This document shows, piece by piece, positions 27,263-36,394 of a stretch of DNA of 64,000 nucleotides. Below the pieces are notes generated by a model. The model saw only the letters and a program-made list of their open reading frames with translations. It did not search any database and had not been told where the DNA came from. Each line of letters starts with the position of its first letter. Position 1 is the stretch's first letter. Origin of the DNA: Thioalkalivibrio sp. ALJ7. Its GTDB lineage: Bacteria; Pseudomonadota; Gammaproteobacteria; Ectothiorhodospirales; Ectothiorhodospiraceae. The stretch spans positions 39,372 to 103,371 of the forward strand of contig NZ_AQXQ01000004.1 of the NCBI RefSeq assembly GCF_000376865.1. The letters are read 5' to 3'. A program made the translations under genes and the position numbers.

Positions 27263-29167
27263 TCAACGCCGCCGACGTTCCTCGGCGTTGAGATAGCGGG
27301 CACCCCGCTTGACCAGTCGGCCCCAGTCCTTGTCCTGCAACATGGCGTCGAACTCCGGGGAACGCTCGGCTCGCAACGCAATCGGTTGTGACGTCGACTC
27401 GTCGTCCGAGTGCGTGGCCAGCATATCCATACGTTCACGGTTCGCCCCATAGCGGGATACCAGGAAGTCGCGCATAGAATCGCTCAGTGGCAGGTGATAG
27501 ATGCGAGTCAGCCGCATAGCCAGCCATTCGGCCATACGGCCCAGATCCTGGCGTACCTTCCGGACCATGGCAGACCCCAGACCGGCCTTCGCGTCGGCGC
27601 TCATCCCGACATAAAGCCCCCCGAGGTAAGCGGCAGGATTGGCGTAGATGGCGCGCTGGATGCTGGGATTGGTCAGGTCGACCAGCGGCTCAAGAATCAG
27701 CGCCAGCTGGATGCCGAGACGCTTGGCAGTTTCCGCGTCCAGCACAGACCCGCCCAGGTAAAAAAGCTCCCCCTGACGCTCGATCTTCAGTTCGCTGAGA
27801 TAGTTGCAAAAGGCATTCGCCAGCTTGAGCTTCTGGTCATCGCTCAATTCGATCAGCTCTTCGCTGACCCGAATACCGCGCACGCTGCGCTTGAACCAAC
27901 CCTTCGCGCCCTTCTTCTCGACCTGTGCGCGCCGCAGAGCCTCCCAGCGCCCCACTGCATTCGTATAACGGCTTTGAGCCTGCATCAGCTGGTCACGCGC
28001 CTCGCGCAGATCCTCCACCCGCCGCAGGGCAAGACCCAGCAACTGACCCTCGGGCGAATGTTCCCCTGGTTCGAGGTCCTCAAGCCGCTGCAGCGCTTCG
28101 AGCACCTGCCGCCCCAGACTCACCACCGGCTCTCGCAAGGCTTGAGGTTCCAGGCCGGATGCCTCGCTCTGTGCCAGCAGCATGCCCAGGGAACGAAGGC
28201 GGCTAACGACTCCCGCCTGTGCCACCCGAAAGCGATTACCCTGCGACTCCAGGCGATCCAGCGCCGCCCCCAACTGCCAGCCCCCGGACCACTCGAAACT
28301 CAGGCGCTTGATCTGGCGGCCGTTGACCAGCTCGAAGGCCAGCACGAAGATCGCCTGCACGTCCTCCAGGGTGCAACGCACGAGGTCGTCCGAATCCGCC
28401 GCCGAAAACAGCCGATCGAGAAATTGATCGACTCGACGCACCCCGTCTTCCTGGGTCGGTGCCAAGCCACGCAGGCGGGCACGCAGCAGCTCGGCCACCT
28501 CGGGTGCCTCGTGATGCAGCTTCTCCAGGGCCGCGAGCCGGGAATCCTCGGTGGCATCCACAAGATCGCCTACCCGCGAGCGCAGGCCCAGGCGGCGATA
28601 GATCTCGATCTGCTCCGCGGCGGCCGCCAGACTGGCGTCGCCGGTCATCTCGCGCACCGCGACCGCCACCCCCTCCGGCGAGATATCCACCTCGTGCAGC
28701 AGGACCTCGGCCGACTTGCGCCGGCGCATGTCCGGGGCCAACTCGCTCATCGCCAGATCGCGGGTCACAAACAGCAGGTCCGGCAAGAGATCGATGGTGT
28801 TGCGCAGCTGGTCGCGCGACTGTTCCTGGCGTTTGCCACGGGTGGCATCCGCCACAAACCTCGCGACGAGGCCGATCACCCCGAACAACAGGGTATAAAC
28901 GGCGAAGAAAATGAAGTTCTGCGCGGGTGCGGCGTGTCCGAAGCCGAGGAAGTACCCCCCCTGCATCGCCAGGAAGGTGACCGGGCCTGCAGCCCACAGC
29001 AGCTGGAGGAAATTCAGCGACCAAGGCACTCGCCGGGCACTGGCCGCCACTTCGGTGATCCGGCTGCGGCCGGCCGCCTCGATCAGGACGTGCTCCTGCG
29101 AAGGTCCGGTCGCCTCCGGGGCGGATTGGGCTTGCGTATCCCTGCGTTTGCGAATCCGACCGAACAC
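27263..29167 (-). CDS. Large two-TM protein of unknown function
   Basis: 634 residues starting at GTG with a purine-rich region upstream. Two membrane helices are clear near residues 50-72 (LNFLQLLWAAGPVTFLAMQGGYFLG) and 83-103 (NFIFFAVYTLLFGVIGLVARFV). The long C-terminal part is mostly helical and charged, with likely coiled-coil stretches (LEALQRLEDLEPGEHSPEG, RRVEDLREARDQLMQAQSRY). No catalytic motif stands out and I do not recognise a family. It stands alone between the riboswitch leader and cfa; 95 bases separate it from cfa, so they may or may not be co-transcribed. Confidence 0.75.
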   Translation of the reverse strand: MFGRIRKRRDTQAQSAPEATGPSQEHVLIEAAGRSRITEVAASARRVPWSLNFLQLLWAAGPVTFLAMQGGYFLGFGHAAPAQNFIFFAVYTLLFGVIGLVARFVADATRGKRQEQSRDQLRNTIDLLPDLLFVTRDLAMSELAPDMRRRKSAEVLLHEVDISPEGVAVAVREMTGDASLAAAAEQIEIYRRLGLRSRVGDLVDATEDSRLAALEKLHHEAPEVAELLRARLRGLAPTQEDGVRRVDQFLDRLFSAADSDDLVRCTLEDVQAIFVLAFELVNGRQIKRLSFEWSGGWQLGAALDRLESQGNRFRVAQAGVVSRLRSLGMLLAQSEASGLEPQALREPVVSLGRQVLEALQRLEDLEPGEHSPEGQLLGLALRRVEDLREARDQLMQAQSRYTNAVGRWEALRRAQVEKKGAKGWFKRSVRGIRVSEELIELSDDQKLKLANAFCNYLSELKIERQGELFYLGGSVLDAETAKRLGIQLALILEPLVDLTNPSIQRAIYANPAAYLGGLYVGMSADAKAGLGSAMVRKVRQDLGRMAEWLAMRLTRIYHLPLSDSMRDFLVSRYGANRERMDMLATHSDDESTSQPIALRAERSPEFDAMLQDKDWGRLVKRGARYLNAEERRRR

Positions 29168-29277
29168 CCGCCCCTGCTCCAGAACGTGTCACCGTACCCG
29201 GCATGGGCACCTACGTGCCCCTAGTGTAGGGAAAGCTGGCGCCGTTCGCCCGGTATTGGGGCCAATGCCCGCTACGA

Positions 29278-30516
29278 TCAGGCGGCGTCACTACGCCCGG
29301 GCTGAGCATCACCGGGCGGGGTCGAAGTCACCGGTTCGGGGTCGTCGCGGTAGAGGTAATCCCGGGTCAATGGAACGGCGTCCTGCTGCTTGGCCATCTG
29401 TAGATGAAAGACAACCTGGCCCCACCAGCGGAAGGTACCCTCACAGCTCGCCAGGTAAAACTCCCACATTCGGCAGAAGCGCTCGTCGAAACGCCCCACC
29501 GCCTCGGAGCGGGCCTTCTGGAAGCGCCGATACCATTCGCCCAGGGTCTCGGCGTAGTGCAGGCGCCAGTATTCAATATCCGTGGTGTATAGCGGTGTGG
29601 GTTCCAACGCGGCCATCACCTCGGACAAGGCCGGCGTATATCCACCAGGGAAGATGTACTTGCTCAGCCAGGGATTGGACGTAGCCGGCGGCTCCTGGCG
29701 CCCAATCGTGTGCAGTACCGCAATGCCTTCGGGCTTCAGCAAGTCGTGCACGCGCTGGAAGAACGTCCCGTAGTTGGGTGTCCCCACGTGTTCGAACATA
29801 CCAACACTCACGATGCGATCGTACTGGTCATCGTGTTCGCGGTAGTCCTGATAGAGGAAACGCACTCGATCCTCCAGCCCGCGCCGCTTGGCCTCCTCAC
29901 GGGCAACGCGCAGCTGCTCTTTCGATAGCGTCACGCCATCCACCTGGACATCGGCGTGCTCCGCCAGATGAAAAGCCAGACCACCCCAGCCACAGCCAAT
30001 ATCCAGCACGCGCATGCCCGGCTCCAACATGAGCTTCCTGCGCAGCATGGCGGACTTGGCCTGCTGGGCCTCCTCCAGGGTCATATCGGGCCGTTCGAAA
30101 TAGGCACAGCTGTAGAACATGCCCTCGTCCAGAAACTGGCGATAAAGCCACTCATCGACGTCATAGTGATGGGCGATGTTCTGATAGCAGCGCGCCACCT
30201 TGTTGCCTTGCTCGATCAAGGCCCGCAGCATCCGCACCGCAGGATTGACGCGTTGCCTGAACATGGGCGCGAAATTGCGCATGGTGGCGTCCAGGAAGAC
30301 CTGTAAACCCTCCGGCCCCGGAGACCACAAACCATTCATGTAGGTCTCACCAAGCTGGAAGCCGGGGTCGCGTGCAATCTTGCGCAGGGCAACGGCATCG
30401 TGCAGCACCATCGAAACCTCGGGGGCCCCGCTACCGAACCGCTGCTCGCGACCGTCCGGGTACCGCAGCACGAAGGTGCCATAGCGAATGTACTGTTCCA
30501 GCAACCTCTCGATCAT
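29278..30516 (-). CDS. cfa: Cyclopropane-fatty-acyl-phospholipid synthase
   Basis: 412-residue S-adenosylmethionine-dependent enzyme that adds a methylene bridge to unsaturated acyl chains of membrane lipids. The SAM-binding motif is VLDIGCGWGGLAFHLAEH near residue 170, and family motifs NIAHHYDVDEWLYRQFLD, YSCAYF and FEHVG are present. ATG 30516 is preferred since AGGGG lies five bases before it; GTG 30522 is the alternative. The C-terminal tail is extended (SDAA end, Pro-rich). The product is a membrane-stress adaptation common in haloalkaliphiles. Confidence 0.95.
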   Translation of the reverse strand: MIERLLEQYIRYGTFVLRYPDGREQRFGSGAPEVSMVLHDAVALRKIARDPGFQLGETYMNGLWSPGPEGLQVFLDATMRNFAPMFRQRVNPAVRMLRALIEQGNKVARCYQNIAHHYDVDEWLYRQFLDEGMFYSCAYFERPDMTLEEAQQAKSAMLRRKLMLEPGMRVLDIGCGWGGLAFHLAEHADVQVDGVTLSKEQLRVAREEAKRRGLEDRVRFLYQDYREHDDQYDRIVSVGMFEHVGTPNYGTFFQRVHDLLKPEGIAVLHTIGRQEPPATSNPWLSKYIFPGGYTPALSEVMAALEPTPLYTTDIEYWRLHYAETLGEWYRRFQKARSEAVGRFDERFCRMWEFYLASCEGTFRWWGQVVFHLQMAKQQDAVPLTRDYLYRDDPEPVTSTPPGDAQPGRSDAA

Positions 30517-30689
30517 CTCCACCCCTGTCCTTGTTCAGCTGGCTGCGACACCCTCCTGATCGTGCGCTGCTCGTTGGATCATCTGGATCATCTCTGTTTG
30601 GACTCAGTCTAAGTATAGGATCGCTGGGATGTCCATGCCCGCCTTCCAAGGCGCCGAGGCGCCGACTTGCCCCAGGAATACTCACACCC

Positions 30690-31007
30690 TTAAGGAGACG
30701 CTGATTGAATCGCGCGTCCGCGCTCGAGTCGCTTTTGCGTGCGAACAAGGCGCGGTGACTGCCGTGCAGTCATTCTGCACAAAGGAGCCGCAACGCCGTT
30801 CCCACGCCCGTTTTTGATAACAACGGGCGGCCGAGCCCCTGCTTTCAATAGCTTGTGGGGTTGGTGCCCCCTGTTCCCCGATCCTGCGTTGCGCCCCGAA
30901 TCCATCAGAAACGGGCGGGTAGAACCACTACCCGCTGCACGACGCGCCTGGTCTCGGAAAACAGGGGGCACCAACGCGGACGTGCGATTCAATCAGCGTC
31001 TCCTTAA
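30690..31007. mobile_element. MITE-like element, copy 1
   Basis: A 310-base core (30694-31003) with near-perfect terminal inverted repeats of about 27 bases (GGAGACGCTGATTGAATCGC at the left, its complement at the right), flanked by TTAA on both sides. It codes for nothing recognisable. The interior carries another inverted repeat, TTGGTGCCCCCTGTT / AACAGGGGGCACCAA. Copy 2 at 39848-40150 is the same element in the opposite orientation. Confidence 0.85.
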
Positions 31008-31092
31008 CACGGACAGTAGCGCATTCCAGGCCCGGATGGCACGCCTCGAAAATCGCTTCCCCAAACGCCGGGAAAACGGCTACCCTGAAGGT

Positions 31093-31824
31093 ATGACGCT
31101 TCGACCTACGCACGCCTGCCAGCACTGCACCCTGCGCCAACTGTGCCTCCCCATGGGCCTGCCGCAGGAAGAACTCTGGCAGCTCGACGAGATCGTCCAG
31201 CAACGCCGTCCCATCGCCAAGGGTTCCGCGCTATTCAGTATGGGCGCGAAGTTCGACACCCTGTTCGCGGTTCGCACCGGCGCCCTGAAGACCGTACTGA
31301 TCGCCAACGACGGGACGGAACAGATCACCGGCTTTGCCCTGGCGGGCGATCTCCTGGGGCTGGACGCGATCCATTCCGGCAAGCACCCGGTCAGCGCACT
31401 GGCCCTGGAATCCACCAGCGTGTGCGCCGTTCCGTATACCCATGTAGACGATCTTGCCGGGCGCCTGCCGACCTTTCGCCAACACATGATGGGCGTGATG
31501 AGTCAGGAACTGTCGCAGGACGAAAGCCTGCATGCCCTGCTCGGCCAGCGCAGCGCCGAGCAGCGCCTGGCCACCTTCCTGATCACCCTCTCCGAGCGGC
31601 ATCGCGCCAGGGGCTTGGCGCCGGACCACTTCTATCTGCCAATGTCCCGGGCGGACATCGCCAATCACCTGGGGCTGACCCAGGAGACGATCAGCCGCCT
31701 GTTCACCCAGTTACGCAACCAGGGTGTGATCAACCTGCATACCCGCGATCTCCAGATCCTGGAACCCGACACTCTGCGCAACACCGCCGGCGTCACCCTC
31801 ACCTCCGCCGCGAGCAGTGCCTGA
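31093..31824 (+). CDS. fnr: FNR-type oxygen-sensing transcriptional regulator
   Basis: 243-residue CRP/FNR-family protein. The N-terminus holds CQHCTLRQLC (Cys 9, 12, 18) with a fourth Cys at 111 (STSVCAV); this spacing equals the four ligands of the oxygen-labile [4Fe-4S] cluster of Escherichia coli FNR. The helix-turn-helix is MSRADIANHLGLTQETISRLFTQ near the C-terminus, with the E-SR recognition signature. The frame stays open upstream through the MITE, but the cluster motif and an AAGGT site favour ATG 31093. Its start lies 86 bases after the MITE. Probable targets here are the peroxidase and perhaps the sulfur-globule gene. Confidence 0.95.
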   Translation: MTLRPTHACQHCTLRQLCLPMGLPQEELWQLDEIVQQRRPIAKGSALFSMGAKFDTLFAVRTGALKTVLIANDGTEQITGFALAGDLLGLDAIHSGKHPVSALALESTSVCAVPYTHVDDLAGRLPTFRQHMMGVMSQELSQDESLHALLGQRSAEQRLATFLITLSERHRARGLAPDHFYLPMSRADIANHLGLTQETISRLFTQLRNQGVINLHTRDLQILEPDTLRNTAGVTLTSAASSA

Positions 31825-32323
31825 CACGGACTCGCCGGCAGGCGACTTCGCCCGCTTCTGGCAGTACGCCAACCGCGTCTGGAACCATCCGACCGCCCGC
31901 GACCGGCTGCTGCACTGGCAGGACACGTTCGGGGTCGACGTGATGCTGCTCCTCTATGCGCTCTGGTTTCCGGCACTCCTTGCACCCGGCCACTGGCATC
32001 AGCTCCAGGCCGAAGCCCGCGCCTGGCAGGACTCGCGAACCCAGCGCATTCGGGCCCTGCGCCGCCGCCTGCGAACACCGGAACGCACTTCCCTTTATCG
32101 CGCAGTGCTCGATCTCGAGCTGCGCTGCGAACACCTGGAAGGCCAGCTGCTCCACGCCCGCGCCCGGCGGCTCCCGCATATCACGGCATTCCCTATCGAC
32201 CACCGGCAACGGCTGGACCGGCTGTTTCCCGAGGTCCCCAAGGACGAACGTAAGGCCCTGCTGGAGACCCTGCAGGACGCGGCGAATGACGCCGGGCCCG
32301 GCACCATGGATCGCACCCCTTAG
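31817..32323 (+). CDS. TIGR02444/DUF2390 family protein
   Basis: 168-residue cytoplasmic protein starting at GTG and overlapping the fnr stop by eight bases. It has the family's opening pattern FWQYANRVWNHPTARDRLLHWQDTFGVDVMLLL (shortened here), with the second half mainly charged helices. Function is not known. The stop codon TAG lies within a TTAG that begins a MITE-end-like sequence. Confidence 0.75.
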   Translation: MPDTDSPAGDFARFWQYANRVWNHPTARDRLLHWQDTFGVDVMLLLYALWFPALLAPGHWHQLQAEARAWQDSRTQRIRALRRRLRTPERTSLYRAVLDLELRCEHLEGQLLHARARRLPHITAFPIDHRQRLDRLFPEVPKDERKALLETLQDAANDAGPGTMDRTP

Positions 32324-32341
32324 GGAAACACTGACTGCACG
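32320..32341. repeat. MITE-end-like sequence at a stop codon
   Basis: TTAGGGAAACACTGACTGCA resembles the MITE terminal repeat (TTAGGGAGACGCTGATTG) with a few changes. No opposite end is found nearby. Confidence 0.45.
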
Positions 32342-32396
32342 AAGGGCCGCATTCCAGCTATGCTCCCCGGCACATTGACCGAATACGGCAGGATTC

Positions 32397-32966
32397 ATGT
32401 CCGACGATCTGCGCAGCCAGCTCCTGAAGACGGGGCTGGTGGACGAAAAACAGGTTCGCAAGGCCAAGACGCAAAAGCACAAGGCCCAGAAGGGGAACCA
32501 GAAGAAAAAGAAGGACCGTCAGGCACCGGAGCCCGGCGTGGCCGAGACGCGCAAGGCCGAGCAGGCCGAGCGTTCGCGGCAGAAGAATCGCGAGCAGCAG
32601 GAACGCGCCGAGCGCCGGGCGCGTCATGCGCAGATCCGTGAACTGGTCAGCAAGCATCTGGCGCCCATCCCGACCGGCGATGCAGCCCTGGACTATCACT
32701 TTCAGCAGGCTGGGCAGATCCGCCACATCCCCGTGACGGCCGACTTGCAAACACGCCTGATCGACGGCCGCGCCGCGATCGCAGGACTCGAGATCCGCCC
32801 GGAGAAGGGATTCCGCGTGATTCCGCGTGATATTGCCGATCGGATCCGCGAACGCGACCCGGAATGGCCTTTAGTGATCCCGGCAGAGGACGACACGGGT
32901 GGCTCGGAACCGGACCCGGATGATCCTTACAAGGACTACGTCGTCCCCGACGACCTCATGTGGTGA
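32397..32966 (+). CDS. DUF2058 (YaiL-like) protein
   Basis: 189 residues. The N-terminal part is a highly basic, helical region (SQLLKTGLVDEKQVRKAK, then Lys/Gln/Glu-rich to about 85), followed by a compact domain with PIPTGDAALDYHFQQAGQI and RVIPRDIADRI. This is the DUF2058 layout, a family proposed to associate with nucleic acid but with no firm function. A strong hairpin follows the stop. Confidence 0.85.
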   Translation: MSDDLRSQLLKTGLVDEKQVRKAKTQKHKAQKGNQKKKKDRQAPEPGVAETRKAEQAERSRQKNREQQERAERRARHAQIRELVSKHLAPIPTGDAALDYHFQQAGQIRHIPVTADLQTRLIDGRAAIAGLEIRPEKGFRVIPRDIADRIRERDPEWPLVIPAEDDTGGSEPDPDDPYKDYVVPDDLMW

Positions 32967-32971
32967 ACGCC

Positions 32972-32992
32972 CAAGGGGAGTGCCCACTCCCC
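32972..32992. terminator. Hairpin between convergent genes
   Basis: AAGGGGAGTG / CACTCCCCTT stem almost without loop, five bases after the DUF2058 stop, facing a convergent lipoprotein gene. Confidence 0.7.
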
Positions 32993-33014
32993 TTGCAACT
33001 CTCTGAGAAGCCGT

Positions 33015-33236
33015 TTAGTCCGTCGCGCGCTTCACATCCGCGTTGGGCATGCCACTTTGCTGCGGACGGCGGGCCTCGTCGTTGGACATGTCCTGCGGCG
33101 TAAAACCGCCCTCGCCCAGGTTCTGCGCCGGAGCGGCTTCGGATTGCTCCGGTTCGCCGCTACCACAGCCGAGGACCAGAAGCCCGATGGCGGTTAACCC
33201 GATCACCATGGGTGCGGCTCGCTGAATTTCTCGCAT
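33015..33236 (-). CDS. Small lipoprotein
   Basis: 73 residues from ATG 33236 (GTG 33245 also possible). Hydrophobic segment MVIGLTAIGLLVLGC contains a lipobox, with Cys about residue 24. The mature part is short, polar and unstructured (Gln-, Pro-, Asp-rich). I do not recognise it. It is probably a minor envelope protein. Confidence 0.6.
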   Translation of the reverse strand: MREIQRAAPMVIGLTAIGLLVLGCGSGEPEQSEAAPAQNLGEGGFTPQDMSNDEARRPQQSGMPNADVKRATD

Positions 33237-33319
33237 CACTTTCACTCGTTTCGCTTCCGGTGGGACAAGCCTGCAACCTCAGCGCCCCGCGCGCAAGAAC
33301 CGCTCCAGCCGGCACGGCT

Positions 33320-34225
33320 TCAGTGGGCGCCCACCGGCAAGATCCGGGTACCGGCCCGACCGGCCACAATCGCGGCAGCATCCTGCAGTGACCCAATGCC
33401 GGTGCGAATGCCCGCCTGCGCCGCGCGCCGAGCCGCCTCCATCTTGGGCCCCATGGAACCCGCCGAGTACTCACGTGGATCCACCGCCGTCACCAGCAAG
33501 GCCTTCAGCCGATGCGCATCCGGCGTGCCCCAGTTCAGATAGACCCCATCGACATCGGTGAGCATCAATAGCCAATCGGCCTCGAGATGCTCCGCCAGTC
33601 GCGCGGCCGTCAGGTCCTTGTCCACCACGGCCTCGACCCCGTAGAGGCGTCCGGCGCGATCGCGCGCGACGGGTACGCCACCGCCCCCGGCACAAATCGT
33701 GAGCGCACCGGCTTCAACCAGCGCACGAACTACCTCCATCCCCAGCAGGCGTTGCGGCTCCGGCGCGGCCACGACACGCCGCCAACCTTCCCCATCGGGC
33801 GCAATGTCCCAGCCCCGCTCGTCCGCCAGCGCTCGCGCACGGGATTCATCCCAGGTGGGACCAATAAACTTTTCCGGGTGATCAAAGGCGGAGTCGTTCG
33901 GGTCGACTTCGGTCTGGGTCAGCAGACTCGCGACCCGGTCGCTGCCCAGGGCGTTGTGCAGCTCCCGCGCCAGGATGTAGCCAATCATGCCGTGGCTCTC
34001 CGCCCCAACCACGTCCAGCGGCCAGGCTATGCGGTCGCACTCCGCCTGATTGGCCAGCAGCCCGACCTGGGGGCCATTGCCATGGGTCACCACGACCTCG
34101 TGCTCTTGCGCGAGGGCGGCAATGGATTCGGCGGCTATGCGGGCATTGCGCTGCTGCGCCTCGGCCGAGGGCGACTCGCCACGTTGTAGCAGGGCGTTGC
34201 CGCCCAGCGCGATCACAATGCGCAT
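33320..34225 (-). CDS. arcC: Carbamate kinase
   Basis: 301-residue amino-acid-kinase-family enzyme that interconverts carbamoyl phosphate plus ADP with ATP plus carbamate. The N-terminus MRIVIALGGNALLQRGE, VTHGNGPQVGLL, ICAGGGGVPV, EAVVDKDLTAARLA and SMGPKMEAA are hallmark segments. ATG 34225 has GGAGG seven bases upstream. No arginine deiminase or ornithine carbamoyltransferase lies beside it, so its metabolic setting is unclear. Dcd and ApbC genes lie upstream on the same strand, 28 and about 620 bases away. Confidence 0.93.
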   Translation of the reverse strand: MRIVIALGGNALLQRGESPSAEAQQRNARIAAESIAALAQEHEVVVTHGNGPQVGLLANQAECDRIAWPLDVVGAESHGMIGYILARELHNALGSDRVASLLTQTEVDPNDSAFDHPEKFIGPTWDESRARALADERGWDIAPDGEGWRRVVAAPEPQRLLGMEVVRALVEAGALTICAGGGGVPVARDRAGRLYGVEAVVDKDLTAARLAEHLEADWLLMLTDVDGVYLNWGTPDAHRLKALLVTAVDPREYSAGSMGPKMEAARRAAQAGIRTGIGSLQDAAAIVAGRAGTRILPVGAH

Positions 34226-34253
34226 GGCGGGCCTCCGTACATTCGGAAAGGGG

Positions 34254-34820
34254 TCAGGTACGCGGCAGCGTAACGCCGCGTTGGCCCTGATATTTTCCGC
34301 CACGATCCTTGTAGGAGGTCTCGCAGACCTCGTCGGACTGCAGGAACAGCATCTGCGCCACTCCCTCGTTGGCGTAGATCTTGGCGGGCAGCGGCGTGGT
34401 GTTCGAGAACTCCAGCGTCACGTGCCCCTCCCACTCGGGTTCCAGGGGAGTGACGTTCACGATGATGCCGCAGCGGGCATAGGTCGACTTACCCAGGCAA
34501 ATGGTCAGTACGTCGCGCGGGATACGGAAATACTCGACCGTGTGCGCCAGGGCAAAAGAGTTCGGCGGGATGATGCAGACATCCGACTGCACATCCACAA
34601 AGCTGCCTTCGTCGAAGCCTTTCGGGTCGACAATGCTGGAATTGATGTTGGTGAAGATCTTGAAGTGATCCGAGCAGCGCACGTCGTAGCCGTAGCTGGA
34701 CGTGCCGTAGGAAACGATGCGCTGCTCGTCCCGATAGCGGATCTGACCGGGCTCGAAGGGCTCGATCATGCCCTCACGCTCGGCCATCTCCCGGATCCAG
34801 CGGTCCGACTTGATACTCAT
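34254..34820 (-). CDS. dcd: dCTP deaminase
   Basis: 188 residues. Cytoplasmic enzyme that deaminates dCTP to dUTP on the way to d[64 protein letters not shown] and the C-terminal [13 protein letters not shown] are diagnostic. It sits 23 bases after the apbC stop and is probably in the same transcript, a frequent arrangement in gammaproteobacteria. Confidence 0.97.
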   Translation of the reverse strand: MSIKSDRWIREMAEREGMIEPFEPGQIRYRDEQRIVSYGTSSYGYDVRCSDHFKIFTNINSSIVDPKGFDEGSFVDVQSDVCIIPPNSFALAHTVEYFRIPRDVLTICLGKSTYARCGIIVNVTPLEPEWEGHVTLEFSNTTPLPAKIYANEGVAQMLFLQSDEVCETSYKDRGGKYQGQRGVTLPRT

Positions 34821-34843
34821 GGGCCTATCCCTGGTGTCCCGAA

Positions 34844-35935
34844 TCAGTTGTTCTGAATGACGATATTCGGGAACTTGCTGCTGTAGTCCTTCGACTGTTC
34901 GGCCAGCTTGGCACCGGTGCGGCGCGCAATCTCGCGGTAGATCTCCGCGATACGGCTATCCGGGTCCGCCACGACGCTCGGCTCACCACCGTCCGCCTGC
35001 TCGCGGATGCGGATATCCAGCGGCAGCGCACCCAGCATGTCCACACCGTATTCCTCGGCCATATTCTCCGCGCCACCCTGGCCGAAGATGTATTCCTCGT
35101 TACCGCACTTGGAGCAGATATGGATGCTCATGTTCTCGATGATGCCCAGCACCGGTACCTCGACCTTCTCGAACATGAGAAGCCCCTTGCGGGCGTCCAG
35201 CAAGGCGATGTCCTGCGGGGTGGTCACGATGATTGCCCCCGACACCGGAATCTTCTGCGACAGGGTCAGCTGAATGTCGCCCGTGCCTGGCGGCAGGTCG
35301 ATGATCAGGTAGTCCAGGTCCTTCCAGTTGGTTTCGTTCAGCAGCTGTTCCAGTGCCTGGGTCACCATCGGACCGCGCCAGATCATCGGCGTGTCCTCTT
35401 CGATCAGAAAGCCGATCGACATTGCCTGAATACCGTGACCCTCCATAGGCTCCATGGACTTGCCGTCCTTGGACTCCGGATTGCCCTTGATGCCCAGCAT
35501 GCGGGGCTGGCTGGGACCATAGATATCTGCGTCCAGGATACCCACCTTGGCACCTTCGGCGACCAGTGCCAGCGCCAGGTTCACCGCCGTGGTGGACTTG
35601 CCTACGCCGCCCTTGCCGGAGGCGACGGCAATGATGTTCTTGATCCCGGCCATCGGCTTGAGGCTCTTTTGCACCGCGTGGCTCGTAACCTTCGTGTTGA
35701 TGGTCACTTCCGACGACTCGAGACCCGCGACCCCGGCGAGTGCGCCCTGGATGGCGGCGCGCAACTCGTCGTGATAGCCATTGGCGGAATAGCCCATCTG
35801 AATATCGATGGCCGCCCGCGCACCGTCCACGCGGATATCCTTGACCGCTCCAGCGGCGACCAGGTCCTGTTCGAGGTATTTGTCCTGAACGGTCTTCAGG
35901 GCGGTTTCGATCTGCTCTCGCGAGAGTTCGGCCAT
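34844..35935 (-). CDS. apbC: Mrp/ApbC-type Fe-S cluster carrier ATPase
   Basis: 363 residues. An N-terminal DUF59-like domain (to about 95) precedes the P-loop domain with deviant Walker [11 protein letters not shown] near residue 106, [14 protein letters not shown], and [11 protein letters not shown] CxxC pair near the C-terminal part (ICSKCGNEE) would hold a bridging cluster. Members assemble or carry Fe-S clusters. ATG 35935 is chosen where the MAELSREQ domain begins. It is divergent from metG across a 459-base gap, the usual neighbourhood of metG in gammaproteobacteria. Confidence 0.95.
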   Translation of the reverse strand: MAELSREQIETALKTVQDKYLEQDLVAAGAVKDIRVDGARAAIDIQMGYSANGYHDELRAAIQGALAGVAGLESSEVTINTKVTSHAVQKSLKPMAGIKNIIAVASGKGGVGKSTTAVNLALALVAEGAKVGILDADIYGPSQPRMLGIKGNPESKDGKSMEPMEGHGIQAMSIGFLIEEDTPMIWRGPMVTQALEQLLNETNWKDLDYLIIDLPPGTGDIQLTLSQKIPVSGAIIVTTPQDIALLDARKGLLMFEKVEVPVLGIIENMSIHICSKCGNEEYIFGQGGAENMAEEYGVDMLGALPLDIRIREQADGGEPSVVADPDSRIAEIYREIARRTGAKLAEQSKDYSSKFPNIVIQNN

Positions 35936-36082
35936 GGGTATCGTCGTATCCGGTGTTTGGGAGTGATCGCGCGATTCTACTGGTCCCGGGATGGGACGCC
36001 AATGGCAACACGCGCGGCCCGTCCTTTCTATTCGACCAAACGGCGCTATCGGGGCCATCTGTCAACCCCCATCGGCGCTTTT

Positions 36083-36296
36083 TTATGCACAATCTCTGTG
36101 CAGTGGATGGACAACCGCCAAGATAGGCGCACAACCCCATATTCCATCGCACAAAGAGCTCTTATCTTTCTGTTAAATAACGACTCTTAAGGGTTGGTCG
36201 ATTTTTAACCAATTTGTCACACGGCCTTGCGCGACAAGGCTTGGCGGGGAATTCCACCGGGTTTCCCACAGACTTATCCACAGGTTCTGTGGACAA
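36083..36296. promoter_or_regulatory. DnaA-box cluster between apbC and metG
   Basis: TTATGCACA (36083-36091) and TTATCCACA (36274-36282) both match the DnaA box TTATnCACA exactly. A third site on the opposite strand, TTGTCCACA (36288-36296), differs by one base. An A/T-rich stretch (about 36155-36225) lies between. The gap also holds the divergent promoters of apbC and metG. The dnaA gene is not present here, so a DnaA-regulated promoter or titration site is more likely than an origin. Confidence 0.45.
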
Positions 36297-36394
36297 TACA
36301 CGGAAGCCCGCGGCACGCCTCGACAAGCTGGCAGGCACACCGGACAATAGCCGCTCCCGCGAACCCGGATCCTCGACCGAAGGCCCAAGCCCAG

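Noticed and set aside
30739..31092. N-terminal extension of FNR through the MITE
   Set aside because: Cys motif begins right after ATG 31093, and the upstream frame comes from the element.
36083..36296. Chromosomal origin
   Set aside because: No dnaA, dnaN, gidA or rpmH nearby, and few boxes; kept only as a DnaA-site cluster.
36227..36394. Longer N-terminus for MetG
   Set aside because: Would translate the DnaA-box region; the synthetase fold starts at 36395.
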